Source: Bacteroidia bacterium
Lineage (GTDB): Bacteria > Bacteroidota > Bacteroidia > Cytophagales > Cyclobacteriaceae
DNA length: 53,323 nt
Direction: 5' to 3'
NCBI GenBank assembly: GCA_030425425.1
Contig: JAUIAO010000043.1
Coordinates: 1 to 53,323 of the forward strand
Shown: one piece after another, positions 24,225 to 34,018 of the stretch
Numbering within the stretch: the first letter of the stretch is position 1
Layout: every line of letters begins with the position of its first letter
The notes under the pieces: generated by a model
Told to the model about the DNA's origin: nothing
Database searches by the model: none
Seen by the model: the letters and a program-made list of their open reading frames with translations, nothing else
Made by a program: the position numbers and the translations under genes

Positions 24225-25952
24225 TCACAACCTCCTCTTCAAAGCACGAGAAATAAACCGCACCTTTTCTTTGAATGGGAATCGGCGAAGATTGACTTTC
24301 ACCACACCTTTGGTGAGCATGGTCTTCTGTGAATAGTCGATGATAACTTCCGTGATTACTGGTACTCCTTTTTTAGAAAGCTTGATCGCTTCTTCGATTT
24401 TATCCTTGATCTGATGATCATTTTCGATCTTCACATATTCAGCTCCTGTGGCTTTGGCTACACCTTCGAAATCTACTGATCCCAATACGGAGCATGTATT
24501 TCGATTCAGCGGGATCTTTTGGAATTGAGAAATCTGTCCCAGTTCACCATCATTGAAGACAAAATATAGGATTGGCAACTGATGATCAGCCGCCGTAGTG
24601 ATCTCCATGCAGGTCATCAGGAATGCGCCATCTCCCACGATAGTGGCAACCTGTTTACCAGGATTAGCCAGCTGGGTACCAATGGCCGCCGGAATGGAAT
24701 AGCCCATACAGTTGAAATCTGTTGGGGAAATGAAGTGCCGCGGAATATCCACTGGGAAAAGTTCGGATGCAAGGAAGGTGTGCTTGCCATCATCAATGAC
24801 CAGTCGTACGTCTTCATCAAGCTGCGATTTCATTTCTTTGAAGAAATATCCCGGAGAAACGATCTCGGATTTTTCACCTTTCAGCCAGGTGTTGAAATAC
24901 TTTTCATTTTCAGATTTTAGCTTATCCCCAATTTCATCAATCGATCTGGAAGAGCTGTAATTTTCCTTTTTCAGAGCTGCCAGTAGTGCCGAAACTGCTT
25001 GTTTGGCATCAGATTCAATAGCAATGGAGGTCTGGAAATTCTTATCAAAAACATCAGAATTGATATCAATGTGCACCAGGTTTTTTGGCTGATCCAACCC
25101 ATAGCTACCGGTGGCAATCTCTCCGAATCGCGTCCCGATGGCAATCATCATATCGTGTTGCTTCAAAGCCCACTGACCAGAAGGTTTCGACGAAGCGCCA
25201 ACACCTACACTGGTATAAAGTGGATGGGAGTTCGGGAATGCACTTTTTCCCTGTAGTGTCGTAGCAACTGGCGCCCCTATCAATTCAGCTAACTCAATAA
25301 CTTCTGACTGTGCGTCCATTGCACCCCAGCCCACAAACATCATTGGAGATTTTGAGGCTTTCAACAAGTTGACAACTTCAGTTATCTGGTCATCTGTTGG
25401 TTTTGGTTTTTGAAGGTTTTTCTGAAAAGTTGGGAGGTCATTTACTTTCTCACTGAACAGTTGAAGGTTGACGGGAAGTTCGATGAACACTGGGCCTGGC
25501 TCACCGGAATTAGCTATTTCGTATGCTTTGAAAATTGTCGGGATGATGTCTTCATGCTTCAGCACCTGAAACTGCGCCTTAGTAATGGGCTTTGCCAGAG
25601 CCATCTGATCAAACTGATGTAGCTGATAACTTTTCCCGGAATCAGTACGAGTGCCACCAGCAATAACCAACATAGGAATACCATCCAGGAATGCCTCACC
25701 AATCCCGCTCATAGCCTGAGTAAGGCCCGCAGCTGGCACGATGGTAATGCAGCCAATGGAGTCTGAAGTCCGAGATACTGCATCTGCCATAAATGAAGCA
25801 CCCGCTTCGTGTGTAACCAGGACAGGCGTAATGGTGCTATCCTCAAGGGCATCATACAGCTCAGTAGTGTGTGTGCCGGGAATCCCGAAAGTAAATTTTA
25901 CTCCTATTTGCTCCAGGGCATAAACTGCCAGTTGCGCTCCGTTTTTTTTCAT
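24225..25952 (-). CDS. Thiamine diphosphate-dependent enzyme, acetolactate synthase-like
   Basis: A 575-residue ThDP enzyme in the acetolactate synthase/benzoylformate decarboxylase superfamily. The catalytic glutamate is in VTHEAGASFMADA, and the cofactor-binding GDG-X26-N motif is in VGDGAFLMTC...FND. The three-domain order (PYR, central, PP) is complete. Lack of an ilvN or ilvC neighbour and divergence from IlvB argue for a decarboxylase or carboligase role instead of branched-chain synthesis. It follows a FAD dehydrogenase gene on the same strand, separated by 111 bases holding a hairpin. Confidence 0.88.
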   Translation of the reverse strand: MKKNGAQLAVYALEQIGVKFTFGIPGTHTTELYDALEDSTITPVLVTHEAGASFMADAVSRTSDSIGCITIVPAAGLTQAMSGIGEAFLDGIPMLVIAGGTRTDSGKSYQLHQFDQMALAKPITKAQFQVLKHEDIIPTIFKAYEIANSGEPGPVFIELPVNLQLFSEKVNDLPTFQKNLQKPKPTDDQITEVVNLLKASKSPMMFVGWGAMDAQSEVIELAELIGAPVATTLQGKSAFPNSHPLYTSVGVGASSKPSGQWALKQHDMMIAIGTRFGEIATGSYGLDQPKNLVHIDINSDVFDKNFQTSIAIESDAKQAVSALLAALKKENYSSSRSIDEIGDKLKSENEKYFNTWLKGEKSEIVSPGYFFKEMKSQLDEDVRLVIDDGKHTFLASELFPVDIPRHFISPTDFNCMGYSIPAAIGTQLANPGKQVATIVGDGAFLMTCMEITTAADHQLPILYFVFNDGELGQISQFQKIPLNRNTCSVLGSVDFEGVAKATGAEYVKIENDHQIKDKIEEAIKLSKKGVPVITEVIIDYSQKTMLTKGVVKVNLRRFPFKEKVRFISRALKRRL

Positions 25953-25990
25953 AATAGTATCATCTTCAGTGACATTAAGAATACCTCATA

Positions 25991-26020
25991 ACCCCTCTTT
26001 TTATAAGAGAGGGGCAAGGG
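25991..26020. repeat. GC-rich inverted repeat between ThDP enzyme and FAD dehydrogenase genes
   Basis: cccctct (25992-25998) pairs with agagggg (26008-26014), with an outer aacccct/aggggt; similar in make-up to the element at 15531-15582. Could be a terminator for the FAD dehydrogenase transcript or a dispersed repeat. Confidence 0.5.
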
Positions 26021-26063
26021 GTGAGTTTAATAAAGGGAGAAATCTTAATGGCATTCACTCTAT

Positions 26064-27683
26064 TTAAATCAATTTTTTGCCTGCAATGTCATAAGCTGCT
26101 ATTCGGCCAGTGAGCACGCATCCTCCGAGGAATGTGCCTTCCAAGGCGCCTTTTCCATGTACACCACCTCCACCAAATCCTGCTGCTTCGCCTACAGCAT
26201 AAAGACCAGGGATTGGTTCTCCTTGCCTGGTCAGCACTTTGCATTCAAGGTCGGTTTGGATGCCTCCCAGTGATTTTCTGGATAGGATTCTTTCCCTGAT
26301 CGCGATCAAAGGCATGCCTTTCGGATCGTTGATTTTGGCAAACTTACTCGTGCGCACTCTGTCTCCTCTGTATCTCCTTGCATGAGCAATTCTTCTGAGC
26401 TGCTCATCATTGAAGAAATTTGGTCCACGATCGATCTGAGCATCATATTTTTCGATGGCTTCCCTCATCTGATTGACATCTACATCCTCAGTGCCGACCA
26501 AGGCATTCATTTTATCAGCCAATTCTTCGATGTTATTGGCAGTCACAAAATCCGGACAATTTTCAAGCATATCATCCACCAGTTCTTTATTACCCAGTAG
26601 AATGGTTTTGATAAATCCTATCCAGCTTTTCTCCCTGATGGCTTTGTTGTGCTCCGATCCAGAGATCGCAAATTCTTTGTAGGCGATTTTCAAATTGAGA
26701 ATCTGCCAGCTATATTTCTTTCCTTCCTTACAGACCTGCTCTACCAGAAATTTAGTGTCATAGGCAGTCACTAAAGGCATAGGGCCAAATCGCTTTCCTT
26801 GATAATTGAGCCAAAGTGCAGATTTTGGAGGCACGAGACTCAAGCCATGCATTGGCCGGCGAGGATTTGGGTGTGCCACACCTGCTGCATAAGGCCACAT
26901 CCAGTCGAGATGAGTGATGTTACCGTCTTGTTTGGCGATTTCATCATGTAGATGTCCATCCCCAAATTCATGTGCGCCATTCAAGATTTCTTCAGGTGGT
27001 TCACCCCATGGTTTGTACCAATGTTCTCGTACTTTTTCAATGTTCCCACCAATCCCTCCAGTGGCTGCTACAGTCATTTCCGCAGCTATTTCAAAAGGCT
27101 CTCCAGATGATTCTATGATCCCTTTTGCACCAGAGACTTTACCAGAAGACACGATCAGTTCTTCTACTTTGTACCCAAAACTCAAAGTCAGAGCGTCCTT
27201 GGCTCGTGGGTGAGACATGAGGTGGTTGACCAGTACTTTGACCAATTCACTACCTGTGCCCCAAACCATGTGAAACCTCGGATATGAATTACCCGGTTTA
27301 TAAAGTCCACGCTCCACCCAATGTACTACTGGAAAATATTTGATACCTAATTGGGTCAACCATTTGTAAACATGGTCGGTGCAGGAATAGACATATTGCT
27401 TTGCCCAGGCTTTGGGCCAATGATCCTCTTCTTCAAATTCCGCCACAGACATCCAGTCACTCAGCGCAAGCTTTGGTGTGTCCCTGATTCCGGCCTTTCG
27501 CTGCTGCGGGGTATTGACAAAAAACATCCCTCCAAAAGACTCTTTCGCCAGACCTCCAAAATTCTCTTCCTGATCACGATCTACAAGATGAACGCTTTTG
27601 CCAAGATTGAGTAATTCCAGAGCTGTGGTGATGCCGGCTATTCCACCGCCGATGATGAGTACGTCAGGTTGAGGGTGAGACAT
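26064..27683 (-). CDS. FAD-binding dehydrogenase (succinate dehydrogenase/ketosteroid dehydrogenase-like)
   Basis: A 539-residue flavoprotein. The N-terminal Rossmann motif is DVLIIGGGIAGITTALEL, and the C-terminal FAD domain ends with GLYAVGEAAGFGGGGVHGKGALEGTFLGG. It matches the group usually annotated as putative FAD-binding dehydrogenase, related to 3-ketosteroid dehydrogenase and fumarate reductase flavoproteins. Start ATG at 27683. Substrate is not known. Likely transcribed just before the ThDP enzyme. Confidence 0.9.
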   Translation of the reverse strand: MSHPQPDVLIIGGGIAGITTALELLNLGKSVHLVDRDQEENFGGLAKESFGGMFFVNTPQQRKAGIRDTPKLALSDWMSVAEFEEEDHWPKAWAKQYVYSCTDHVYKWLTQLGIKYFPVVHWVERGLYKPGNSYPRFHMVWGTGSELVKVLVNHLMSHPRAKDALTLSFGYKVEELIVSSGKVSGAKGIIESSGEPFEIAAEMTVAATGGIGGNIEKVREHWYKPWGEPPEEILNGAHEFGDGHLHDEIAKQDGNITHLDWMWPYAAGVAHPNPRRPMHGLSLVPPKSALWLNYQGKRFGPMPLVTAYDTKFLVEQVCKEGKKYSWQILNLKIAYKEFAISGSEHNKAIREKSWIGFIKTILLGNKELVDDMLENCPDFVTANNIEELADKMNALVGTEDVDVNQMREAIEKYDAQIDRGPNFFNDEQLRRIAHARRYRGDRVRTSKFAKINDPKGMPLIAIRERILSRKSLGGIQTDLECKVLTRQGEPIPGLYAVGEAAGFGGGGVHGKGALEGTFLGGCVLTGRIAAYDIAGKKLI

Positions 27684-27847
27684 TGGGGTTGTTTCTTAGG
27701 GTTAGGGAAAGATAGTGCAATGTTGCCTAATTCCGCTTTTTACTCACTCTTAATTCGAATCTGAAGGATTATAAAAGACTAATAAAACTACTTGAAATAA
27801 AAATTGATAGATGAAAACTTGATTTAGCAAGTTAATGATACAAGAAC

Positions 27848-27863
27848 GGGGCTAAAAAGCCCC
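27848..27863. terminator. Short hairpin, probable terminator
   Basis: ggggct-aaaa-agcccc, a 6-bp GC stem, 18 bases past the stop of the small lipoprotein gene on the minus strand; read on that strand the loop is tttt and no strong U-tract follows. Confidence 0.5.
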
Positions 27864-27880
27864 ATTCCAAATCTGACTGA

Positions 27881-28075
27881 TCAATGATGCCTGTTCAGGG
27901 CAACATCTTTTTGCAACTTTTTCAGTTGCTTGCCCTTCTTTTTATCTAAACTCCGGGCGTGCGGTAGATCCATCCACCCGGTTTGTGGTGCGGTGGCTAC
28001 ACAAGAACATAATACCCCTACAATGAGGGAAAACATAGCTGCTAAGAGAACGGCTCTCCAATTCTGGTTTTTCAT
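27881..28075 (-). CDS. Small basic lipoprotein (64 aa)
   Basis: A 64-residue protein with a signal peptide and lipobox VLCSC, followed by a Lys-rich tail (KKKGKQLKKLQKDVAL). It is flanked by long spacers (197 and 202 bases) and a downstream hairpin, so it seems to be its own transcription unit. Not recognised; the hydrophobic leader plus terminator make it probable that it is real. Confidence 0.7.
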   Translation of the reverse strand: MKNQNWRAVLLAAMFSLIVGVLCSCVATAPQTGWMDLPHARSLDKKKGKQLKKLQKDVALNRHH

Positions 28076-28221
28076 ACTGGGCTGGTTTTAATATGAATAT
28101 AAAAAGAAATAATTGCACTTTAATACTAAAGTGAGCCCGAAGGTAATCAGTTTGAATTAAAAAATATAATTAAAAAGAGAAATAATTGTCTTTTATTGAT
28201 ACGATTATTTTGAGAGGGCAT

Positions 28222-28250
28222 AAAAAATGCCTGCAAGAGCATTACAGGCA
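28222..28250 (-). terminator. Terminator of the second Gfo/Idh/MocA gene
   Basis: tgcctg (28228-28233) pairs with caggca (28245-28250), with a T6 run on the minus strand (aaaaaa at 28222-28227), 28 bases after the gene's stop. A typical intrinsic terminator. Confidence 0.7.
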
Positions 28251-28277
28251 ATACCACTTTTAAGGATTTATATTCTT

Positions 28278-29273
28278 TTATGAATTGTCGGTCATCCACT
28301 CCATAGCCTGATTGGTTCTTGCTCCGGAAACACCTGTACTGGGACTATCCCCCTTTCCCAGAAGATCGTTGACGATTTGCTGAATTAATGGACGTTGGAT
28401 GTGCTTGGGCATTTCGAATGAGAACGTTTCTTGTTCTCCATTTTTTCGAAGCACCACATTTCCGCTTCCGAAAGTGACGTACTCTATTTCTCCTTCAGAG
28501 CCTATGATGGTAGTAGTGTCTTTATTACTATCATATCCAGTAGTGAAGCACCAGCTTCCTGTGCCGTGTACTCCTGACTCAAACAGGAAATTGGCAGTTA
28601 CTATATCTTCAGCTTTGTAATGCCCCGCTTGATTTGACGAATGTCCATTTGCTTTGATAATTGGACCAAAAAGGAAGTCTAAAAAATCCAACTGATGACT
28701 GGCCAGGTCATAGAAATATCCTCCCCCGGCTATTTCCGGATCTACTCTCCAGTGGTTATCCTGATGAGTGATGATATCGGGAGTCAAAGGCTTATGCATT
28801 CTGATTTCAACCATACGTACTGTACCAATGGCGCCTTCTTCAATGAGAGATTTTACTTTGAGGAAATTCGGTAAAGCTCTGCGGTAGTATGCTACGTACA
28901 AGGGGACATTCGCCTCATCACATGCTCTGATCATTTTTTTACATTCTTCATGTGTTTTAGCCATTGGTTTCTCCACGTAGACAGGTTTGCCTGCTGCTGC
29001 GGCTTTGAGGGTGTATTCCAGATGTGCATTGGGTGGAGTAGCTATATAGATGGCATTCACAAAAGGATCATTGATGAGTTCATCAGCGTCGCTGTACCAT
29101 TTTTCTATTCCATGTCGCTCAGCATAGTCCGCGGCTTTATTCGCATTTCTGCGCATCACAGCCTCTATTTTAGAGTCTGCAATCTGATTCATGGCGGGGG
29201 CACTTTTCACCTCACACACATCGCCCACACCTATAATGCCCCATTTTACAGTTTTGTCAGTGATCTTTTTCAT
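28278..29273 (-). CDS. Gfo/Idh/MocA-family oxidoreductase
   Basis: A 331-residue dehydrogenase with NAD(P) motif WGIIGVGDVCEVKS, the consensus EKP in VEKPMAKTH, and GGGYFYDLASHQLDFL in the second domain, similar to glucose-fructose oxidoreductase and 1,5-anhydrofructose reductase relatives. It differs from the oxidoreductase at 14486-15529, with little identity outside the motifs. Substrate unknown, presumably a sugar. Confidence 0.93.
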   Translation of the reverse strand: MKKITDKTVKWGIIGVGDVCEVKSAPAMNQIADSKIEAVMRRNANKAADYAERHGIEKWYSDADELINDPFVNAIYIATPPNAHLEYTLKAAAAGKPVYVEKPMAKTHEECKKMIRACDEANVPLYVAYYRRALPNFLKVKSLIEEGAIGTVRMVEIRMHKPLTPDIITHQDNHWRVDPEIAGGGYFYDLASHQLDFLDFLFGPIIKANGHSSNQAGHYKAEDIVTANFLFESGVHGTGSWCFTTGYDSNKDTTTIIGSEGEIEYVTFGSGNVVLRKNGEQETFSFEMPKHIQRPLIQQIVNDLLGKGDSPSTGVSGARTNQAMEWMTDNS

Positions 29274-29391
29274 ATCGCAATGCTTAATCTGTTATTGCAA
29301 TCTAAAGCCTAATCGTTCTGAGCTCGATAATTTAAGGTGTTTTTTTTGACCTAATAAGCAAGGTTATGTGGGTAACAGGTATTGTGGCGAG

Positions 29392-29598
29392 TTAAGAATT
29401 TGATTTCGGAGTGCTTACGCCTTTCGGCAATTCTAAAACCGGCCCATCTTCAAAAAGCTTTTTCTCTGAATTGTAAGTGCTGATGTATTGTTTGCCTGTG
29501 GGTCGGAGAAGGAAATAAACTAGGCCGAGCAAAAGCACTCCGTGAATGAAAGTTACACCCACAAAAATCCAAACATCCGTATTGCTCGGCTCAATCAT
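29392..29598 (-). CDS. Small single-helix membrane protein (68 aa)
   Basis: ATG at 29598. One transmembrane segment (VWIFVGVTFIHGVLLLGLVYFLL) near the N-terminus, then a hydrophilic tail ending in STPKSNS. It starts 37 bases after the histidine kinase gene's stop and so may be the second gene of that operon. No family recognised. Confidence 0.65.
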   Translation of the reverse strand: MIEPSNTDVWIFVGVTFIHGVLLLGLVYFLLRPTGKQYISTYNSEKKLFEDGPVLELPKGVSTPKSNS

Positions 29599-29635
29599 GT
29601 AAAACTAACAGTCTTCAGAGCAGAATTGTTCTTGT

Positions 29636-30913
29636 TCAGTCTTCTGAGTCAGTAGATAATAATGTGCGGGCTATGCGCAAGGTGAAGGTTGAGCCGTGAT
29701 TGATTTGACTTTCTACATTAACGTCAATTTTTAATATATCCGTAAATGTTTTTACAAGAGAAAGCCCCAACCCAAAACCACGCTCACCTTTTGTACCAAA
29801 TGTGGATTCTGAGTCACTTGAAAAGAGCGCTTTAACTCGAGATTCCTCCATTCCTACTCCATTGTCGGAGATAGATAACCCAACCCACTCATTCGAAACG
29901 TCAAAAAAATGGATCTTGATCCTTCCGTTTTCATTTGGACAAAACTTTACCGCATTAGAAAGAATATTTCTTAAAATTATGGTGAGCATGTTTTTGTCGG
30001 ATTTAATCTGAGGTTGAAAACCGTGCTTTGCTGTCATTTCAACATCAATTCCTTTTCTGTTAGTGTCACTCTCTAATTCAGACAAAGTGTCGAGCGTCAA
30101 CTGATTGATGTCAACTGGAATAATTTTAGGTGAACTTCTTTTGAGCTGATTTTTAATCCAATACAGGGTATTATCCAAAGACGAAATAGTCTTGTCAAGA
30201 TCTTTTTCCAGAGAGATCAAATGTGGCCGCAGTTTTTCCTCTTGTATCAGTCCGGTCGTATAGAGGTTCAATAGTCCTTTGATGTTGCCAAGCGGAGAAC
30301 GAAAATCGTGTGAGAGTATTGATATTAATCTACTCTTGTAGTTGTTGCTTTCCAGCAAATCTTCACGCTGAGAGTCATTGATGTTTTGATAAAATCTGGT
30401 GACCATATAGATAATTGCAATAGGGAAAAATGTGTTAAGGAAAAATGGCATTTCCATATTGTTTGGGATGATTATCTGACCGTTTTTATACAATATCCAA
30501 TAATTGGCAGAGAAAGTGACCGCTACAATGATCCATGAAATCAAACCCCAATATTTTTTCTTCCTGGATAAGAATGTCGTAAGTACGCCCACCGAAATCG
30601 CATATAGTTGTATGTTGATATTTCCAAAATAGATGGTATTTACTGTGGTGATTAATGATATGAGAATGGTAAAGAGCCAGTATGTTATTGAATAATGCTT
30701 CCTGCGGTATATGATGTAAATGATGAGGAGTAATCCAGCTGTGATTAGGTTGGATATAATGGGTGCTGAAGGCGCACCTGTGATTATCTGAAATAATGAA
30801 TAAGATAGGTTTATCACCAATCCAATAATCAAGGTACCTGTGATAATGGACCTATCGAGTTTGTTTGAAAATAGTTCGCTCACTTCTATAGCTTCTGTTG
30901 GTAATGCAATCAA
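29636..30913 (-). CDS. Membrane sensor histidine kinase
   Basis: A 425-residue kinase with about six or seven membrane helices over residues 25-175 and no evident extracellular domain, then a HisKA domain (H202 in SHDFRSPLGN) and an HATPase domain with NILSNAVKF, DNGVGME and GFGLGLSLV. The first available initiator is TTG at 30913; there is no ATG before the membrane domain, so the start is uncertain by a few codons. No response regulator is adjacent. Its membrane domain resembles the multi-helix type seen in many Bacteroidota kinases that sense membrane or small-molecule cues. Confidence 0.9.
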   Translation of the reverse strand: MIALPTEAIEVSELFSNKLDRSIITGTLIIGLVINLSYSLFQIITGAPSAPIISNLITAGLLLIIYIIYRRKHYSITYWLFTILISLITTVNTIYFGNINIQLYAISVGVLTTFLSRKKKYWGLISWIIVAVTFSANYWILYKNGQIIIPNNMEMPFFLNTFFPIAIIYMVTRFYQNINDSQREDLLESNNYKSRLISILSHDFRSPLGNIKGLLNLYTTGLIQEEKLRPHLISLEKDLDKTISSLDNTLYWIKNQLKRSSPKIIPVDINQLTLDTLSELESDTNRKGIDVEMTAKHGFQPQIKSDKNMLTIILRNILSNAVKFCPNENGRIKIHFFDVSNEWVGLSISDNGVGMEESRVKALFSSDSESTFGTKGERGFGLGLSLVKTFTDILKIDVNVESQINHGSTFTLRIARTLLSTDSED

Positions 30914-31127
30914 AAAGAAAAATGAAATTCGCTGTAGTTTTTATTAGTTGGATAGAGTCAGTTCATCGATAAACGACTAATTGTCAGCGGTTTTTGTTTC
31001 TCATTTTTTTATAAATTAATCGATTTATCACATTAGATTATAAACATCCATAACTGATGAACGGTAGTGTTTGCTTCGCTTTTTAAGAATTAGCAAGTAG
31101 ATTAGGGAGACAAAAAAAATATAGTTT

Positions 31128-32423
31128 ATGAAGCATTATTTATTGACTTTGATGTTGGCATTGCTTGTGATTAGCTCAATAGCCCAGCCCTCTAAAGTAT
31201 CCAAAAAGGCCTATCAACTGGCTACAGATTTAGAACCAGAAATGATCGCGTGGAGGCATTATTTTCATGAAAACCCAGAGTTATCCAATAGAGAATTCAA
31301 AACTGCCGAGAAGATAGCGGCACATCTGAAAAGTCTCGGTATGGAAGTGGAAACCGGGGTAGCGAAAACTGGTGTGGTTGGAATCCTGAAAGGAGGGAAG
31401 CCAGGTCCGGTGATTGGTTTGAGAGCTGATATAGATGGATTGCCTGTGACCGAGCGAGTGGATTTGGATTGGAAATCACAGGTGATGTCTACCTATAATG
31501 GAATTGAGACTGGCGTAATGCACGCCTGTGGTCATGATACTCACATTACTATACTGATGGCTACTGCTGAGGTGCTGAGTAAGATGAAAGATCAGCTGAA
31601 AGGCACAGTAAAGTTTGTCTTTCAGCCGGCAGAAGAAGGACCTCCTCCGGGAGAAGAGGGTGGGGCCAAATTGATGGTAAAAGAAGGAGTATTGAAAAAT
31701 CCTGATGTAGAAGTAATGTTCGGGCTTCATATCAATTCTCAAACACCCGTAGGAACTATCAGCTACAAACCCGGCGGAACCATGGCTGCAGCGGATCGTT
31801 GGGTGATGAAAATCAAAGGGAAGCAGTCGCATGGATCTACTCCGTGGACCAGTGTTGACCCGACAATTACTGCAGGACAAATTATCACAGGTATGCAAAC
31901 TGTCATCAGTCGAAATACCGAATTAACCAAAGAAGCGGCTGTGCTCTCTGTTGGTTTGATCAGAGGTGGAGTTCGAAATAATATCATTCCAGAGGAAGTA
32001 GAGATGATCGGAACCATCAGAACGCTTGATCCGGCAATGCAGGAAAAACTGCATGCAGATTTTCGTAGGGTAGCTACTAACATAGGTGAGGCGATGGGTG
32101 CTACCATTGATCTGACTATCGAGAAGCATGTCCCTGTAACGTACAATGATCCGGAATTGACGGCTACTCTTGTTCCATTCCTGAATAAAGCGCTGGGTGC
32201 CGATCATGTAAAACTCAGAAAGGCAATGACAGGAGCAGAGGACTTTTCCTATTTCGCCAACGAAGTTCCTAGTTTTTACTTTTTTGTAGGTGGTTGCCCA
32301 GAAGGGACAGATCCTAAAAATGCTGCACCTCATCACACCCCTGATTTTTATGTAGATGATGCAGGCATGATTACCGGTCTGAAATCTATGCTGGCAGCTA
32401 CCCTAGGTTATATGTATAAATAA
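31128..32423 (+). CDS. Exported M20-family amidohydrolase
   Basis: A 431-residue metallo-amidohydrolase of the M20D type (hippurate hydrolase/N-acyl-amino acid amidohydrolase). The signal peptide (about 1-19, ending SSIAQ) places it in the periplasm. Zinc-binding segments are clear: HACGHDTHI, FQPAEEG, and the late TGAEDFSYF and HHTPDF. The typical RADIDGLPVTE and HGSTPW (dimerisation domain) follow the expected order. Probably trims N-acyl amino acids or peptides. The gene is monocistronic, with a strong terminator. Confidence 0.93.
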   Translation: MKHYLLTLMLALLVISSIAQPSKVSKKAYQLATDLEPEMIAWRHYFHENPELSNREFKTAEKIAAHLKSLGMEVETGVAKTGVVGILKGGKPGPVIGLRADIDGLPVTERVDLDWKSQVMSTYNGIETGVMHACGHDTHITILMATAEVLSKMKDQLKGTVKFVFQPAEEGPPPGEEGGAKLMVKEGVLKNPDVEVMFGLHINSQTPVGTISYKPGGTMAAADRWVMKIKGKQSHGSTPWTSVDPTITAGQIITGMQTVISRNTELTKEAAVLSVGLIRGGVRNNIIPEEVEMIGTIRTLDPAMQEKLHADFRRVATNIGEAMGATIDLTIEKHVPVTYNDPELTATLVPFLNKALGADHVKLRKAMTGAEDFSYFANEVPSFYFFVGGCPEGTDPKNAAPHHTPDFYVDDAGMITGLKSMLAATLGYMYK

Positions 32424-32451
32424 TTGTAATTGGAATCGGATATACCAAAAG

Positions 32452-32476
32452 CTGCCTCGGAAGGGGCAGTTTTTTT
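32452..32476 (+). terminator. Terminator of the M20 gene
   Basis: ctgcctc (32452-32458) and ggggcag (32463-32469) pair over 7 bp (one G-U) with a GGAA loop, followed by seven Ts. A textbook intrinsic terminator. Confidence 0.85.
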
Positions 32477-32574
32477 GTGGTTATTCCGAATCTGCCAAAT
32501 TATTTGATGGGAATGTTGCCTGGTTAAATTCTTAAATATTTAACTTAACTACTTGATTTAAGAATACTTCTATC

Positions 32575-33870
32575 ATGAAAAAACTCATTTTTTTAACTGT
32601 TGCAGTATTACTAATTATCGCTTGTGAGGATAATTCTCTCGTGACTCTCGACAACCTTAATGAAGTGGATACACTTACTATGGATTCTTCTGGAGTGATG
32701 AGTGATAGCACTGAGGTGTCTAATGATACCATTGGTGATGGAAATGAAGTGATTGATAATGAAGATGATGGTAATGGAACTGATTCCACAGATGTTGGTA
32801 ATGAGAGTTATGAGGATGAAATCTTTGAAGCTATTGACCTGTTCAGAGAAAGAATAAAGAAATTATCTATGCAGAGCTCAGGAGAAGGATCAAGAGTTCT
32901 CAATTATTCAGAAGAGCGTCATAGTAGGGATGTTTTAGTCCCTTCAAACCTGAACACCGGTGTAGATGGAGAATGGTTGGACATGTTTTTGCATGTGCTA
33001 AATTTTTCGGAAGAATTCGCTAAAGACACCTCAGTACGTGGAGAAGAGGTTTTATATGCAGATCTGTTAGACAATGCTAGGGATATAGAATGGCCTATTT
33101 ATGGTTCAGAAAGCAACTGGGGCTGGCCACTATACGAAGAAACCAGGATTGTTTTGAGCTATCTGGATGATGAATTATTTCTTCGGGTAATTGACCATAG
33201 TTGGGTTCAGACCTTCATTTTCAGCTTTAAAGTTGACAATACACTGCCTACTCGTATGTTAAATGCTGACGAGCTTATCCGTGTATTTAGGATTGTTGAG
33301 TATGTTCAGAATGGTCCAAATATCTATATCGAGGATTTCTTAGAGAAAACCGGTCTTACAATGTGGAGAAGTAATGGAGAATATTTTATGTCATCAACAG
33401 TAGAATCAGAAGATGGGGGTTTTTATTCATTTTGGTCAGATCATTTAGGAAACCGTGATTTTGGTGTAGCCAATTATGTTATCGATGGAGTTCCGGTACA
33501 TATTAATCGTGATTTGAAGGTCATGTATGATTTTAAATATGTTTATGGATTTGATTCGTTCAATGACAATGCGGAGATTTTTCTAAATGATGAAGAGGTT
33601 ACAGTATCACTAAATATGAATGTAAGACCGGCTTATCATGGCGCGAATACATACGTGCTTACCGGCACTAAAATTTTGAACGAAAACGCACAATCATTAG
33701 AGGTAGCGGAAATCAACGTGATTACTGATATCACCTATTCGGATATACAATCCAATATTGACTACTTTTTATCGACTACTGAAATAGAAGGGATCACCTA
33801 TGATTACAGCCGCCCTGTAGAAACTATCATTGAAGAATTATCTGATTTGCTATATTTAGATTACGAATGA
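32575..33870 (+). CDS. Hypothetical lipoprotein
   Basis: A 431-residue lipoprotein: lipobox LIIAC at about residue 17, then an Asp/Asn/Ser/Glu-rich linker (to about residue 80), a common tether in surface lipoproteins. The folded part is rich in aromatic residues and strands (WPIYGSESNWGWPLYEE), with no recognised family. It has its own gene with a terminator before and 148 bases after. Confidence 0.82.
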   Translation: MKKLIFLTVAVLLIIACEDNSLVTLDNLNEVDTLTMDSSGVMSDSTEVSNDTIGDGNEVIDNEDDGNGTDSTDVGNESYEDEIFEAIDLFRERIKKLSMQSSGEGSRVLNYSEERHSRDVLVPSNLNTGVDGEWLDMFLHVLNFSEEFAKDTSVRGEEVLYADLLDNARDIEWPIYGSESNWGWPLYEETRIVLSYLDDELFLRVIDHSWVQTFIFSFKVDNTLPTRMLNADELIRVFRIVEYVQNGPNIYIEDFLEKTGLTMWRSNGEYFMSSTVESEDGGFYSFWSDHLGNRDFGVANYVIDGVPVHINRDLKVMYDFKYVYGFDSFNDNAEIFLNDEEVTVSLNMNVRPAYHGANTYVLTGTKILNENAQSLEVAEINVITDITYSDIQSNIDYFLSTTEIEGITYDYSRPVETIIEELSDLLYLDYE

Positions 33871-34018
33871 GCGTGTTTCTTAGAAACACTATTTACTGTT
33901 CAGGTTACCAAACGAATTGATTCCTAATTTCATTTTCTGAAGACTTAAGTGGATCAATCATTGGTCGATTTTTATATTGCCACTTAGAAAAAGGTAGGTT
34001 GATCAAATTTCATTTTTA

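Noticed and set aside
24225-25952. Acetolactate synthase IlvB of the branched-chain pathway
   Set aside because: No regulatory subunit or ilvC/D neighbours and considerable divergence; kept as a general ThDP enzyme despite the ilvE gene elsewhere in the window.
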